Numbered from the stretch's first letter, positions 33,139-43,740 are shown. The stretch: 64,000 bases of DNA from Naumovozyma dairenensis CBS 421 (GCF_000227115.2 NC_016480.1:930001-994000), one strand, 5' to 3'. Notes: generated by a model from the sequence alone, not told the origin. Numbers and translations: made by a program.

Positions 33139-33770
33139 GGCTTGTTAAGCATTAATTGGATACGCATATCAGGTTGACATTGCATAACATAAATGTTGCA
33201 TAATAATTCATCAGAAGCAAAACCAGGTTTAAAAGCAGAAACTAAAGACTTGAACTTCTGAGCATGTTCACTAGCATTAGCACAATGACCTAAGTTCCAT
33301 AATTCAGAGAAAGTCTCAAATGCATCAACTTCTTTAGTGAAAGGATCAGTGAAGATTTGGACAAATTCTTTATAAGGTAAAGCATAAAAATCTTGGTCTT
33401 TACCCGCTTGATCAAAGCAGATAAGTGCTTGATCAGTTAAGCATTCCACCAAAAATGCAATTTTTGATCTATCTTCCTTGATTCGTTTCAATAGGAAATG
33501 GTTCTTTAGTTAACTTAAAAACAACTTAATGTTCCAGTTAGCTTCCGGTTGTCCATTAAATTGGAAGTCTTTGTTGTTAGGGACATTACCAGGGATCTCA
33601 CCTCTCAATTGACCTTGCTTTTCAAGATTATTTTCAAATTGGCAAACATGCTCTTCAGATTCATTCTCAGTGAATTTTGATATCAAGATGGCCATTCTTC
33701 CATGTAAGCTTATATTGAAGAGCATCACAGTAGTAGCAACTAAGTCTAAAATGATGATTGTCATTTTTAG
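33132..33770 (-). pseudogene. Broken retrotransposon Gag-like (capsid) fragment
   Basis: Conceptual translation in pieces gives KDFQFNGQPEANWNIKLFL, then after a frame change IAFLVECLTDQALICFDQ, then FVQIFTDPFTK and FETFSELWNLGHCANASEH. The pattern F-x-G, A-L-x-C-F-D-Q and spaced aromatic residues resembles the capsid domain of Ty3/gypsy-type Gag. A stop and a frameshift near 33510-33490 separate the two halves, so it is not functional. No CCHC knuckle, protease, reverse transcriptase or LTR is visible nearby. Its 3' end runs into the start of the transposase ORF at about 33138, in another frame. The Gag assignment is from pattern recall only. Confidence 0.5.
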
Positions 33771-34642
33771 ACTTGAAGTCAGTGCGTTGTAAGGTCAAAA
33801 GCATATCACGAGAGACTAGATTAAACGCATCAATATATAAATCATTATATTATATATATATACATTTATTTATACAATTATCTAGATCTGAAGAAAGATA
33901 AGATTTATGGAATTTCCTTTGGGCCCACAACTTTTAGTAACCGTGCGATGTATAAATAAATGAATGTAAGTATTTCATCTGAACAGTGCGTATTCGAAAA
34001 CATTGCCCTAATGCTTTAATTTTTCTCGAGTTACTTTCTTTGTTGAGAAAGTTGAAAATGGCTCAAAAAGTGGACACACTTGCTTCCCAACAGGATAGAC
34101 TAGGTAACTTAACTTTCGATCAGCTAAACCGGGTTAACATCCTTCAGATACACCGACTAGAATCGATTCTTGTTCCCTTTATTTATTGTCTCGTTCTAAT
34201 TACTTAAGTAACTCTTACAAGATTAGCAGCGTCAAATTATGGGCTTATATAATCAAAGAAATAGTACGAAATATAGTTCTCCTGAAGTATAATTCCTTAC
34301 CAATTCCATTGGAGCCAGCAAGACTAAGCACACATAACATACTATACGTAGAACGGGAGACAATTTGTGAAAATAAATATATTAGAAAAGAAAGAAAAGA
34401 ACAATGAACAAAAAAAAACAATAGTTGATGAATCGTAAAATTGGCTCTATATTAATTTGAGCTCTAGTAACGATTCATCCAGTAAGATCATTCCTCCTGA
34501 AAGGAAGTTCACTTACCAAGCAATCCCATGGAAAACTTTGAGATTTTTCCAAGGAACATAGTACCGATAATCTATATAGTCATATACAAACCTTTTTTAT
34601 ACTAATAATATTACATTTTCCCTCACTTAGAAACTTCAGAGC
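33771..34642. other. Region between Gag remnant and RPL9
   Basis: AT-rich, with short ORFs at 33986-34207 and 34186-34407 that match nothing I recognise. A TA run lies at about 33849-33861. It may include further degraded insertion sequence and the RPL9 terminator. Confidence 0.5.
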
Positions 34643-35218
34643 TTACATGTCTTCAACAATACAACCCTTGTGAGAAACATAGATACCATCTAGAAACTTA
34701 CGAATATCCTTGTTTCTAACACGACAGATTTGTTGAATGTCAGCAGCATTTTGGGAAACGTTTTCAACAGAGTTACCAGATAAAACAATTTCATCCTTAA
34801 CGTTAGTGGAGTACTCAATGTCAACACCTTCTCTAACTGGAACAGTTCTGACCTTCTTGTCACCTAAGAAATTTCTGATTTCAATGAATTTAGCACCATC
34901 TTTTTCAATTGTGTTAACATTGATTGGGAAATGCGCATAAACATATCTCATCTTGTACTTGAAACCCTTAGTAACACCAATAATCATGTTATCAACTAAA
35001 GACTTGACTGTTCTCAAAGCAGCAACGTGCTTTCTGTCACCATTGTGAACAGTGACCTTGATCAAATCCTTGGAGATCTTGTTGAAAGTAACATCAATGT
35101 GCTTCAAGTTCTTAGTCAAGACACCTCTTGGACCAGTAACCTTAACAATTCTGGATTTAATGTTAACAGTGACACCTTCTGGGATGGCAATGGATTGTTC
35201 AGTTTGGATGTATTTCAT
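34643..35218 (-). CDS. RPL9: 60S ribosomal protein L9 (uL6)
   Basis: 191 residues from the ATG at 35218, the length of S. cerevisiae Rpl9. The frame extends 13 codons upstream to 35257 but without an ATG, so MKYIQTEQ is the true N-terminus. The uL6 blocks VKVTGPRGVLTKNLKHIDVTF, RKHVAALRTVKSLVDNMI, YAHFPINVN, FLGDKKVRTVPVREGV and QNAADIQQICRVRNKDIRKF are all intact. The protein sits near the base of the P-stalk on the large subunit. In S. cerevisiae the RPL9 genes are elsewhere (YGL147C and YNL067W), so this copy is out of place between KGD1 and STH1. I saw no clear Rap1 site in its upstream 475 bp. Confidence 0.95.
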   Translation of the reverse strand: MKYIQTEQSIAIPEGVTVNIKSRIVKVTGPRGVLTKNLKHIDVTFNKISKDLIKVTVHNGDRKHVAALRTVKSLVDNMIIGVTKGFKYKMRYVYAHFPINVNTIEKDGAKFIEIRNFLGDKKVRTVPVREGVDIEYSTNVKDEIVLSGNSVENVSQNAADIQQICRVRNKDIRKFLDGIYVSHKGCIVEDM

Positions 35219-35693
35219 TTTTCCTGTTCGTTGGTGATATAGTTTTTCAATAAGCAACTTGTAAACAAAATATATATAAATATATATATATTAAAAGGAA
35301 ATGGTATTTCAAGAGAAATATGGTCTCTCAGAACGAAAATGCTGAAAGGTCTCCTTTATATATGTTTTTTTCAAAGTCGGAGGCAACATCATGAAAATTT
35401 TTTTTGGACGCAAACAAAAAATATTCGGCATCGAAAATTATGAGGGCATAATAAGCGGTTACGCGACACACATTTCTTCATCAATTCAAGACGCCACTAA
35501 CTTACTTGCAGTAAAGGCCTGTATGTATAGCATATAACATTGCGAATATATACCTCCTAGTACGTAGTACAGGAATATTAGAATTCTTTGATTTTGATTT
35601 ATTTTTATTACTATTACAATTCAAACTTTATATAAATATATATGAGACTATGGAACTTATTGATCTATTTTACCACTTTCAGAACATACCTAT
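35219..35693. other. RPL9 promoter / STH1 3' flank
   Basis: About 475 bp between RPL9 and STH1, both on the minus strand. A TA-rich segment at 35267-35292 could supply a TATA element. No confident Rap1 consensus was found, which is unusual for a ribosomal protein promoter. Confidence 0.55.
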
Positions 35694-38600
35694 TTACTTT
35701 TCTTGTTCCGAATGTTTCTGAAACCATTCACTTGTGAACTTATCTAGGGTATCAGCATCATTATACACCCATGATCCCTCTTCATTATAAAATCTTGCAT
35801 TTTGATACATTGTTTGGAGATCTTCTTTCACTTCCTCTATCGAATTATATGAGCCCTTCTTACAATCTTTTATAATTTTATCTAATGCAATTGGTTTCTG
35901 AATTAATGTATAATAATCAGGGTATAATTTTCTAGAAGGAAGCTTCTCAAAAACTTCAGTCACGGCATGACCATCAGCATTATCCGTTATACTACGCATT
36001 TCTTCAAATAGTTTTTCGACTGTTGACGTAAAATCAGATGGGGCCGTTTTCTTGGCTTTACCTCTTCCTCGTCCTCTTCCCTTTGGCTTAGGTTTAGCAT
36101 CTTCAACGTCTTGCTTTGTTTCCTCGGGCTCTTTTACATCATCAGTGGGCAAAGGTACGTCAGGACTCTTCTTCTTTAACGTCAGTTTGATTTTTAGTTT
36201 AGGTCTCTTCTTGACTGGCTCAGCAATTTCGGGTTCTTGATCAACTTTACCATCTATTACGGGAGGTGCAGTTACATGATTCTCTTCGGTAACTTCATTG
36301 ACAGTTGGTTGTGGTTGTGGTTCTGGCTCTGGTTCTGGTTCTTGGGAAGCCTTTCTTTTTCTTGTTCTGCGTCTTGGTGTTTGTACTGGAGTTGGTTCTT
36401 TGATTGGGATGTTTTCTTCATTAGCAATATTTTCACCGACCCCATCTGGAAGCGTCACTTCTGCTGCAGTTGGCTCAGTTTCCACTGTAGTATCAGGTGA
36501 ATTCTCTAAAGTTTCAATTCCAACTTTTTGAGCTTCCTTCTTCTGTCGTCTTCTGTCACGAGCTTCACGCCTCTTTTGAATAGCGTCTTCAAGTGTATTA
36601 TTTTCATCTTCAACGGCTTCTAAAAATTGTTCTTCAGTTAAACCATCATCGTAATATACACGCTTCTTTTCTCTAATCCTACCAATTGCAACAGGTTCAT
36701 CTTTGAAATGTTCTTCGATATTCTCCCTGAATATAGCTGGCAATTCTGATACTTGAATCAACCTTGGTGGTACCGTCTTTAATCCATTAGCTTTAGCTAT
36801 CTTCTTCTCATTGGTAATCCTTTCTTTATCCATTTTATCGAACATTATCTTTTCTTCAGGAGAACGAGCTAGGATTTCATTCAATTCGTCATCATCTAAC
36901 TCTGCATCATTATCCTCATCGTCTCTCATTTCATTTTCAAGTAATTTCCTTAAAAATTCTTCTTGTTCTTCAGCAGTAGATTTATTATCGAATTTACCCG
37001 CTTGAATAACCTTACCATCAATATCTAGCTTTTGCATAGCCCTTTCTAAGATCACCTCTTCAACGGAGTCAGTGGTGATCAGTCTTAAAATTCTAACTTC
37101 ATTTTTCTGACCAATTCTATGAGCTCTATCTTGTGCTTGTAAATCTTGATGTGGGTTCCAATCTGTATCAAAAATAATAACAGTATCAGCAGTTTGTAAA
37201 TTTAAACCTAACCCACCTGCTCTAGTAGACAATAAGAAACAGAAATATTCTGAATTAGGAGCATTAAATTCTTTTAACATACCAGTTCTATCATCAGCTT
37301 TAGTACTACCATCTAATCTCATATATTTAAGATCCTTCATTCTTAAGAAATCTTCCATAATATCCATCACTTGTGTCATCTGAAAGAACATCAATACTCT
37401 ATGACCAGAAGCTTTAAATTTCGGAAGGACACGATCCAACAATTCGAATTTACCAGCAACACGGTATAAGACGTCACTATTACCTCTCGATGGATTCACA
37501 ACACCTTCCACTTCATCAAACACAAATGGATGATTACAAATTTTTCTCAATTGCATAATCTTATTATTCAAACCTTTGATACCAGTTTTAGTAGCACCTT
37601 CAGTGCCTGCACCAACGAATAAAGCATTATGTTTAAGCATTTGTTCATATAATTGTTGTTGCAATCCTGAAAGTTTACATTTGATGACCTTCTCAACTTT
37701 GTCAGGAAGATCTTTTTCCACTTCTTTCTTCAAACGACGTAACAAAAATGGTCTCAATACTTTATGTAATCTTCTAATAACTAATAATGTTTCTTCTTCT
37801 GTTAGTTCTAACTTTTCTTGGGTACCGGTATTAGCAAATGGTGTATTAAACCAATCTTCGAAAGTTTTAGCAGAGTTGAAAATTTTTGGTAGCACAAAAT
37901 TCAATAAGGCCCATAATTCGGGTAAATTATTCTGTAAGGGAGTACCTGTTAAAATCAATCTGTTCCTTGTTCTATAATAATGACTAATTGTATAGGATAA
38001 TTTGGATTGTGCATTTTTCATTCTATGACCTTCGTCAATAATCATATGGGCCCAATCATGTTTACTCAACAAGGCCTTATCCTTGATAATATACTCATAA
38101 GTGGTCAATAGAACATCAAAATTACCATTTCTAATTTCATGCTGTAAAGAACGTCTTTGGTTTGGTGTACCTTTATAAATGATTGTATTCAAAGAAGGAG
38201 CCCATTTTTCAAATTCTAAAGTCCAATTTGTGATCGTGGATAATGGAACTATGACTAAAAATGGACCAGGTTCTTTCTTAGATTCAAATAAATATGTGAT
38301 TAAAGAGATCGATTGAATCGTCTTACCTAACCCCATTTCATCTGCAAGAATACCGTTCAAATGATTATTATAAAGGGAAACCATCCATTCTAACCCACGT
38401 AATTGATATTCTTTTAGTGTACCACCGACAAGAATTGAAGGTTGCTTACTAATCTTTTCTTTAATTCTATGAGCCACTTCATAATAATCGATTTTTTCTC
38501 TATCTTCATCAGTCAACGGTTTAATTTCCTCACCGTTTAATAGTTTTGCTTCATTTTGTTGTACTTGAACAGCTTGTGCCAATGAATCCAAGAAAGAATT

Positions 38601-39785
38601 GGTTTGTTTTAAAAGTTGTGTAATTCTAGTATCTTTTGTCTGATCTAACAATTTCAAATAGGCTTCTTCATCGTTTGATTTCAAAGCAGCCAAACGTTGC
38701 TTAGCTGTCCTTTCAATCCTTCTTTGTTCATCTTTTTCAATTTGGTTATGAGCTGTTGTACAGAATTTACCAAATACACTACAACGATCACGACGAGGAT
38801 TTTTATTTTCTTGAGTTTCCTTAACAAAATCGATTATATTATAAATCTTCTTCAAATGTAAGTTTCGTTGCTTCTTACGTTTTTCTAGTAATTGTTGTCG
38901 TTCTAATTCTTCAGCCAATCTAACTGTTTGTGGGACAATAACCTTTGGTCTTACGTAAACTGATCTCGTAGCTGCCATGGTGTAAGGAGAATCACGCAAT
39001 GAAGGGATGGTTTGATGTGCAGATGTTGTGACATTTGTGATTAATTTTTGTCTCAAAGATTTTTGTTTCGTTAATGCTTTCAATGATTTCAATTCGATTA
39101 AAGCTTTGATCTTTAAGATATCAACATTGGATGGTAATGCATCTGTGGTTAAAAATTCTAAACTATCGTCAAGGGAATATGAACCTATATTTGCTGGTAA
39201 GTTTTCAAGTTCTTTGATTCGTTTAGCTATATCTTTAGTTATGGCTGTTTCTGTATCGACATGACCAAGTTGCGCTGTTGGTTTCTTTGATAGTTTATCA
39301 GCTAATCCGAAAGCTTCTGCATTTTTATAAAAGTCTAAAGTGAGTTTAATAGGTGATACTGATCCATTTCCAAATTGTGCGCTTGTTTTATTAGTGTTAG
39401 TTGTTTCATCTGACGAGAGCAACCCATCAGGTATATCTAAGTCTCTTTCTAGGAGTTGCAAAGCTAATATTTGTTTCTTCAAGAGGTCTGTATCATAATT
39501 TTCTTTTGGTTCATCAGTAGTTGAAAGTAAATCACTTCTCAATTGTTCCACAATCTTATTATATTCATCTTGATCATTTGAAATGTCAATAAACACTTCC
39601 TCAAGTAGATTTATTTCTAACTTATTTTCCACTGGATGTTGCTGAATGGCTCTATACCTATATATAAGCTGTTCCAGCTGATCTTTTGTTTGAGGTTTTG
39701 GGATATGAATATTGTTTACATTCTGTATTTCTTTGTGAGATGGAAGTAGTACCGGTTCTGTTGCGACCTGGCTTGCCTCTAACAT
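35694..39785 (-). CDS. STH1: RSC complex ATPase Sth1 (SNF2-family chromatin remodeller)
   Basis: 1363 residues against about 1359 in S. cerevisiae. Order: N-terminal QLQ-like/helical region, an HSA-type basic helix before the ATPase, and the SNF2 ATPase with LADEMGLGKT (about 476-485), DEGH (about 582) and LTGTPLQNNLPELW. The helicase C lobe with STRAGGLGLNLQTADT and QAQDRAHRIGQ follows. Then come a SnAC-like acidic region, an acidic Pro/Glu spacer, an AT-hook-like KGRGRGRGKAKK (about 1235-1245) and a C-terminal bromodomain (YPDYYTLIQKPIALDKI). It is the essential motor of RSC, which slides and ejects promoter nucleosomes. It is adjacent to KGD1 in S. cerevisiae. RRT14, MET18 and TAO3, which separate it from ASG1 there, are missing here. 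Confidence 0.98.
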   Translation of the reverse strand: MLEASQVATEPVLLPSHKEIQNVNNIHIPKPQTKDQLEQLIYRYRAIQQHPVENKLEINLLEEVFIDISNDQDEYNKIVEQLRSDLLSTTDEPKENYDTDLLKKQILALQLLERDLDIPDGLLSSDETTNTNKTSAQFGNGSVSPIKLTLDFYKNAEAFGLADKLSKKPTAQLGHVDTETAITKDIAKRIKELENLPANIGSYSLDDSLEFLTTDALPSNVDILKIKALIELKSLKALTKQKSLRQKLITNVTTSAHQTIPSLRDSPYTMAATRSVYVRPKVIVPQTVRLAEELERQQLLEKRKKQRNLHLKKIYNIIDFVKETQENKNPRRDRCSVFGKFCTTAHNQIEKDEQRRIERTAKQRLAALKSNDEEAYLKLLDQTKDTRITQLLKQTNSFLDSLAQAVQVQQNEAKLLNGEEIKPLTDEDREKIDYYEVAHRIKEKISKQPSILVGGTLKEYQLRGLEWMVSLYNNHLNGILADEMGLGKTIQSISLITYLFESKKEPGPFLVIVPLSTITNWTLEFEKWAPSLNTIIYKGTPNQRRSLQHEIRNGNFDVLLTTYEYIIKDKALLSKHDWAHMIIDEGHRMKNAQSKLSYTISHYYRTRNRLILTGTPLQNNLPELWALLNFVLPKIFNSAKTFEDWFNTPFANTGTQEKLELTEEETLLVIRRLHKVLRPFLLRRLKKEVEKDLPDKVEKVIKCKLSGLQQQLYEQMLKHNALFVGAGTEGATKTGIKGLNNKIMQLRKICNHPFVFDEVEGVVNPSRGNSDVLYRVAGKFELLDRVLPKFKASGHRVLMFFQMTQVMDIMEDFLRMKDLKYMRLDGSTKADDRTGMLKEFNAPNSEYFCFLLSTRAGGLGLNLQTADTVIIFDTDWNPHQDLQAQDRAHRIGQKNEVRILRLITTDSVEEVILERAMQKLDIDGKVIQAGKFDNKSTAEEQEEFLRKLLENEMRDDEDNDAELDDDELNEILARSPEEKIMFDKMDKERITNEKKIAKANGLKTVPPRLIQVSELPAIFRENIEEHFKDEPVAIGRIREKKRVYYDDGLTEEQFLEAVEDENNTLEDAIQKRREARDRRRQKKEAQKVGIETLENSPDTTVETEPTAAEVTLPDGVGENIANEENIPIKEPTPVQTPRRRTRKRKASQEPEPEPEPQPQPTVNEVTEENHVTAPPVIDGKVDQEPEIAEPVKKRPKLKIKLTLKKKSPDVPLPTDDVKEPEETKQDVEDAKPKPKGRGRGRGKAKKTAPSDFTSTVEKLFEEMRSITDNADGHAVTEVFEKLPSRKLYPDYYTLIQKPIALDKIIKDCKKGSYNSIEEVKEDLQTMYQNARFYNEEGSWVYNDADTLDKFTSEWFQKHSEQEK

Positions 39786-40365
39786 GATACGAAAGAATGA
39801 TATGTATGTAGTGAGCAGGTGCCGTTGTTACGAGCTCTTTTGTTTTTTTCTCTCTTGCTAGGCAGGTTAACGACGAGATGACTTGGCCCTTTATTATTTT
39901 TGATGTCTAGGATTTGTATATTGACAGTTTTTGGATACTTTTCAGGAAAAAACTGTCTGTCTGGTTTTCGTAATTGTTTCTTCAATGGAAAAAGTGTTAA
40001 GCCAAGTTATTCCCCCAGCCAATTTTGTGTGGGTGGATTTTTGAAATTCGTGTTTTTCATCGTTAAACACGGAGATACTCTCCGGGTGACCACGATCATA
40101 CAGTTAGTATCAGCGTCACAAACTATTTTAACCTAAATATATATCATGTTAAAAGAAACAGGCACATCGATTTTTTCTTTACCTACGTAGTTCCCTCTAA
40201 GTATGAAACAACAAAAAATGCAAATGAGTTCTTTTTATTTCAATAATGTTACAATGTTACAATGTTATATAGAAGTATATAAAATAATGAGGTTACTTTA
40301 AGATTTCTACAAGTCCTCAGAATATAGAAATATATACATGTTTTTAATTATTTATTAGTTCCAGA
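39786..40365. other. STH1 promoter / ASG1 3' flank
   Basis: 580 bp with no gene. In S. cerevisiae three genes (RRT14, MET18, TAO3) occupy this interval. No remnant of them is recognisable. Confidence 0.6.
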
Positions 40366-43158
40366 CTACTGTCCTTGTTGTTGTGATTGTTGCTGTTGTG
40401 GTTCATTTTGTGGATCCATTGGATAGTTCAATGGCATATATTTACCAAAGAGATGTGCGTCCAATTGATCAAACACATCCAAAATACCAGTTTGATCTAA
40501 TGTCTCAGATTTGATCTTATCATTCATAGTTGAGTTATCCTTCTTTTCGACATTTTTATCCATATTATTAGTATTATTATCTAATCCTAAATTTTCACTT
40601 TGCGTAGTTAGTATATCATCAGGGTTACCATTAAATCCAAAAATATCAGATAGATTCAAAGGATCATTATTGATAGGATTTTCATTTTGCTTCATGAAAT
40701 TATTAGCGCTATTGACAGTTTTCAAACCACTATTGTTGGTAGTATTGAAAGTTTTCATTTGAGGTGGAGCAAAATTTGTTCTATTTTCGCGATTAACTGG
40801 TAGAGATGTTGTAGATAACTGTTGTTGCGGTTGAGCCAGTAGTTCATTTTCAATTGGTGGTTGTAAATCACTAGGGTAATCTGAAACTGAATAACTCGAT
40901 ACCGATTCTTCTCCTTGTAGTATTTGCCTAGGTTGCTTCATTTCAGCTCCAGCATATCCTGGTAAATATCTTTGGGGAAGGGATTGCGTAGTTATTGGAT
41001 TTTCTTTATTTGTAACGATATTATTCTTAAGAGGTGGTGATGTATGCATCGTGGTAAGCATTATGGTTTTAGAATTCAACTTCTCGAAGAGTTTATTCAA
41101 TAGGTTATATGTTCTCATTGCAGCCATACTGGAATCTTTAATATGGTTTAATACTTCTCTACCTATTTGAGCATCTTTCAAAATTGCATGATATTCACGT
41201 GCACTTTCTTTATCAGGTAATTCTGCTTCGTGGATGTAGAATAACAACGTAGCGACAGAATAAAATATTGTATAACTTGCATACCAATATGAACCAGATA
41301 TTAAGTTCTTTTTTAACATTTCTTCAGCTAACCTCACCACAGCTCTAGCGACTTTGATAGAATTTCTAGCACATTGTAATGACAGCGCGTCTGAATTTGA
41401 ATCTGCGAAATTTCTGGACAAATAATGAATGAATGGTCTATAGAGAATGATTTGCACATGTAAGAATGACAAATGCAATAATTTATTGGCTCGTTCATAT
41501 CTTGGAGGAATGTTTTCTAAGTTCGGAGCCAACTCATTTGGAAGATCATCGAGCCAATTCCTCAATTTTTGTTCTAACGTCGCAATTGTTTCATGGGAAA
41601 TAAACGTATTCGTCTTTTTAATAGGATAAAGTTCTCCCACAATAGCATCTAATATCATTAATAATTTAGTATGTTCATTGGCGATACCTGTACTTGAAAG
41701 TACTCCATTTTGGTTCTCTGGGAAATAACCCTGTTCTGTAATATTTTCATCGGATAATTCTAACGGTAAAGTTTGATCAAAATCATTCGCAGAAATAGAT
41801 CTTGGTAAGCCTAACATAGCATTAACGTAAATATCCAGCTTATAAATAGTGTAAAATAATCGTTTCCTCATTTCAATTTCAATAGGATTAAACCCTGAGT
41901 TTGGACCAACTTGTCTATGTAACCCTTCCCTTAACGCACTTCTCATAGCAACACCAATATACGAGTAACATGTTGATAAACGTGCAGAACATTGTAAGAA
42001 TATAAACATCATCAATATTGCTTGTATAGAATCCAAAGAACGAGCGCTCGTAATATCAATCAATTTCCTTGCCGCAATAAAATATTTATAGCCTTCGTCC
42101 TGTAGAAATTTAGTATCCGTGGAAGGGTTGGTGTCACTAGCTAGATCAGTAGGAGTATGATTAAGTTCTTCATTAGCAATTGATTTGGAAAATAATGCAC
42201 CGACAGCGATAACAGAATAGCACAATGGTAGAAACTGCATTTGCTTGGCTGAATAATTATGTGGATCTGTTTCATAGAGTTCATCGACTTGTTTAATAAA
42301 TGATGGCCTATGATATATTCTGAGTAATACACAACAATGTTCCCATGTTTTTTTGATGAATTGTATGGCGATTGGTTTTGGTGGTAGAATTATTTTGATC
42401 TCACGCCCCATCGGAAGTTTATCATTATTATCTGATTGTCTTAGGTCAAACGTGTTAGTACTACCGGCGCTACCTGGGCCATTCAATTGAGAATCGATAC
42501 TGCCAGAACCTTCTGGAGTTCCATAACGAGATAGTTGACTTTGTTGGGGAGGAGAAGTGGTATCGTTGGTTATAAAAAAGTATTCTTTAACGATATCATC
42601 TATGAAACTAGAATTCTCTCTAAAGTTATGACAAATTTGTAAGAATGTTGGTATATCCAAGTTGTTGATATCTGGAAGAGTTGGGAATAGTCCATCAAAC
42701 AATAATTTGTATCGATCCAACTGACTTTGTAAACGTATTGATTTTGTTGTATATTTTCTGGTGGTGGTATTGTTTGTTGACGTCGGTAAGGCTGTTACAG
42801 GTGGTGCTGTTCGCTGTGATAGTTTTATTATATTAGAGGATGAGGAGGTCGATTTAACTTGATTTGTTGTCTGTTTCAAAGGTGAGGATGATGAGTTATT
42901 AGTTTTTGAAGGCGCGTACGTTGTTAAATGTTGTAACGATCTTTTGGTGGGCTGATTATATGTGCACTCATATGAATAAACAGTACAATGGATACATGGT
43001 TGTTGACCATCACATTTTACTTTTTTTTTCCTACATTCATCGCAGGCCCTAGTTACTCGTCTCCTTTTCGCCATATGCTGTTGTGCAGGGTCTTGTAGAA
43101 GCCTATTCTGAGGCATATTCTCTGCTTTGGGATCTGGTTGATTATTTTGATCAGACAT
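40366..43158 (-). CDS. ASG1: Zn2Cys6 transcription factor Asg1
   Basis: 930 residues from the ATG at 43158. The frame is open for nine more codons but no ATG lies there. The zinc cluster is at C39, C42, C49, C55, C58 and C65 (RACDECRKKKVKCD...PCIHC) with a basic RRRVTR in front. The fungal-specific middle-homology domain spans roughly 260-700, with WEHCCVLLRIYHRPSFI and MRKRLFYTIYKLDIYVNAML. An Asn-rich tail ends with ILDVFDQLDAHLFGKYMPLNYP, the conserved Asg1 C-terminus. Asg1 activates stress- and lipid-response genes. It is divergent from FKH1, as in S. cerevisiae. Confidence 0.97.
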   Translation of the reverse strand: MSDQNNQPDPKAENMPQNRLLQDPAQQHMAKRRRVTRACDECRKKKVKCDGQQPCIHCTVYSYECTYNQPTKRSLQHLTTYAPSKTNNSSSSPLKQTTNQVKSTSSSSNIIKLSQRTAPPVTALPTSTNNTTTRKYTTKSIRLQSQLDRYKLLFDGLFPTLPDINNLDIPTFLQICHNFRENSSFIDDIVKEYFFITNDTTSPPQQSQLSRYGTPEGSGSIDSQLNGPGSAGSTNTFDLRQSDNNDKLPMGREIKIILPPKPIAIQFIKKTWEHCCVLLRIYHRPSFIKQVDELYETDPHNYSAKQMQFLPLCYSVIAVGALFSKSIANEELNHTPTDLASDTNPSTDTKFLQDEGYKYFIAARKLIDITSARSLDSIQAILMMFIFLQCSARLSTCYSYIGVAMRSALREGLHRQVGPNSGFNPIEIEMRKRLFYTIYKLDIYVNAMLGLPRSISANDFDQTLPLELSDENITEQGYFPENQNGVLSSTGIANEHTKLLMILDAIVGELYPIKKTNTFISHETIATLEQKLRNWLDDLPNELAPNLENIPPRYERANKLLHLSFLHVQIILYRPFIHYLSRNFADSNSDALSLQCARNSIKVARAVVRLAEEMLKKNLISGSYWYASYTIFYSVATLLFYIHEAELPDKESAREYHAILKDAQIGREVLNHIKDSSMAAMRTYNLLNKLFEKLNSKTIMLTTMHTSPPLKNNIVTNKENPITTQSLPQRYLPGYAGAEMKQPRQILQGEESVSSYSVSDYPSDLQPPIENELLAQPQQQLSTTSLPVNRENRTNFAPPQMKTFNTTNNSGLKTVNSANNFMKQNENPINNDPLNLSDIFGFNGNPDDILTTQSENLGLDNNTNNMDKNVEKKDNSTMNDKIKSETLDQTGILDVFDQLDAHLFGKYMPLNYPMDPQNEPQQQQSQQQGQ

Positions 43159-43740
43159 ATTAGTATTATTAATGTAGCAGACCAATCGATTGAATACCAG
43201 GTCGTTATATAACGGCGTCTAACCTCTTTTGTCAAAGCAATAATCGGAATTGGCTAAAAATGACTTTGTAGAAAATTATTATATTTTTATAGTTTGGTTC
43301 ACTATATGCCAGCCAGAGTATACACTCATCTAACAACTCTTAATTATCCTTCTCTAATAGAACTGCCAAATGGGCAATAACTTAATTTCACTGCACAGAA
43401 TTTTTCAGTTTGACACCTAAAACAGGGCTTTAATTAAATGACTTTAGGTAAGTTAGGGCTCAAGCAAGTAGGGTTTAAAAAGTTAAATTAAACCCTAATA
43501 GTCTTGGAAAATAAACAAAAAATTGATGAAAAGATCCCGCTATGGTAAACAAAAGAGTTTATCATCATTGTTTCATTAATGAGAAAGGTTAAATATATTT
43601 TTGATGCATATATTCATGGATCCATCGAATTTGTAGTAAAATAATAGGTACAGTAAAAGAGCTCTCCACAAACAATTTATGGACATTAAAAATTAGGAAG
43701 ACACTTATTTTGTTTTACGACCATTATTTTTCCTCTCACA
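43159..43740. promoter_or_regulatory. ASG1-FKH1 divergent promoter with TAGGGTTT inverted repeat
   Basis: Holds a perfect 10-bp inverted repeat TAGGGTTTAA (43469-43478) / TTAAACCCTA (43488-43497) with a 9-bp spacer, and a further TTAGGG at about 43453-43458. TTAGGG/ARCCCTAA is the Tbf1-type consensus. A CGTTATATAACG palindrome lies near 43203-43214. Binding is inferred. Confidence 0.5.

Noticed and set aside
33986..34407. Two short plus-strand ORFs between the Gag remnant and RPL9
   Set aside because: No family resemblance was found, and they may be degraded insertion sequence. Not supported as genes.
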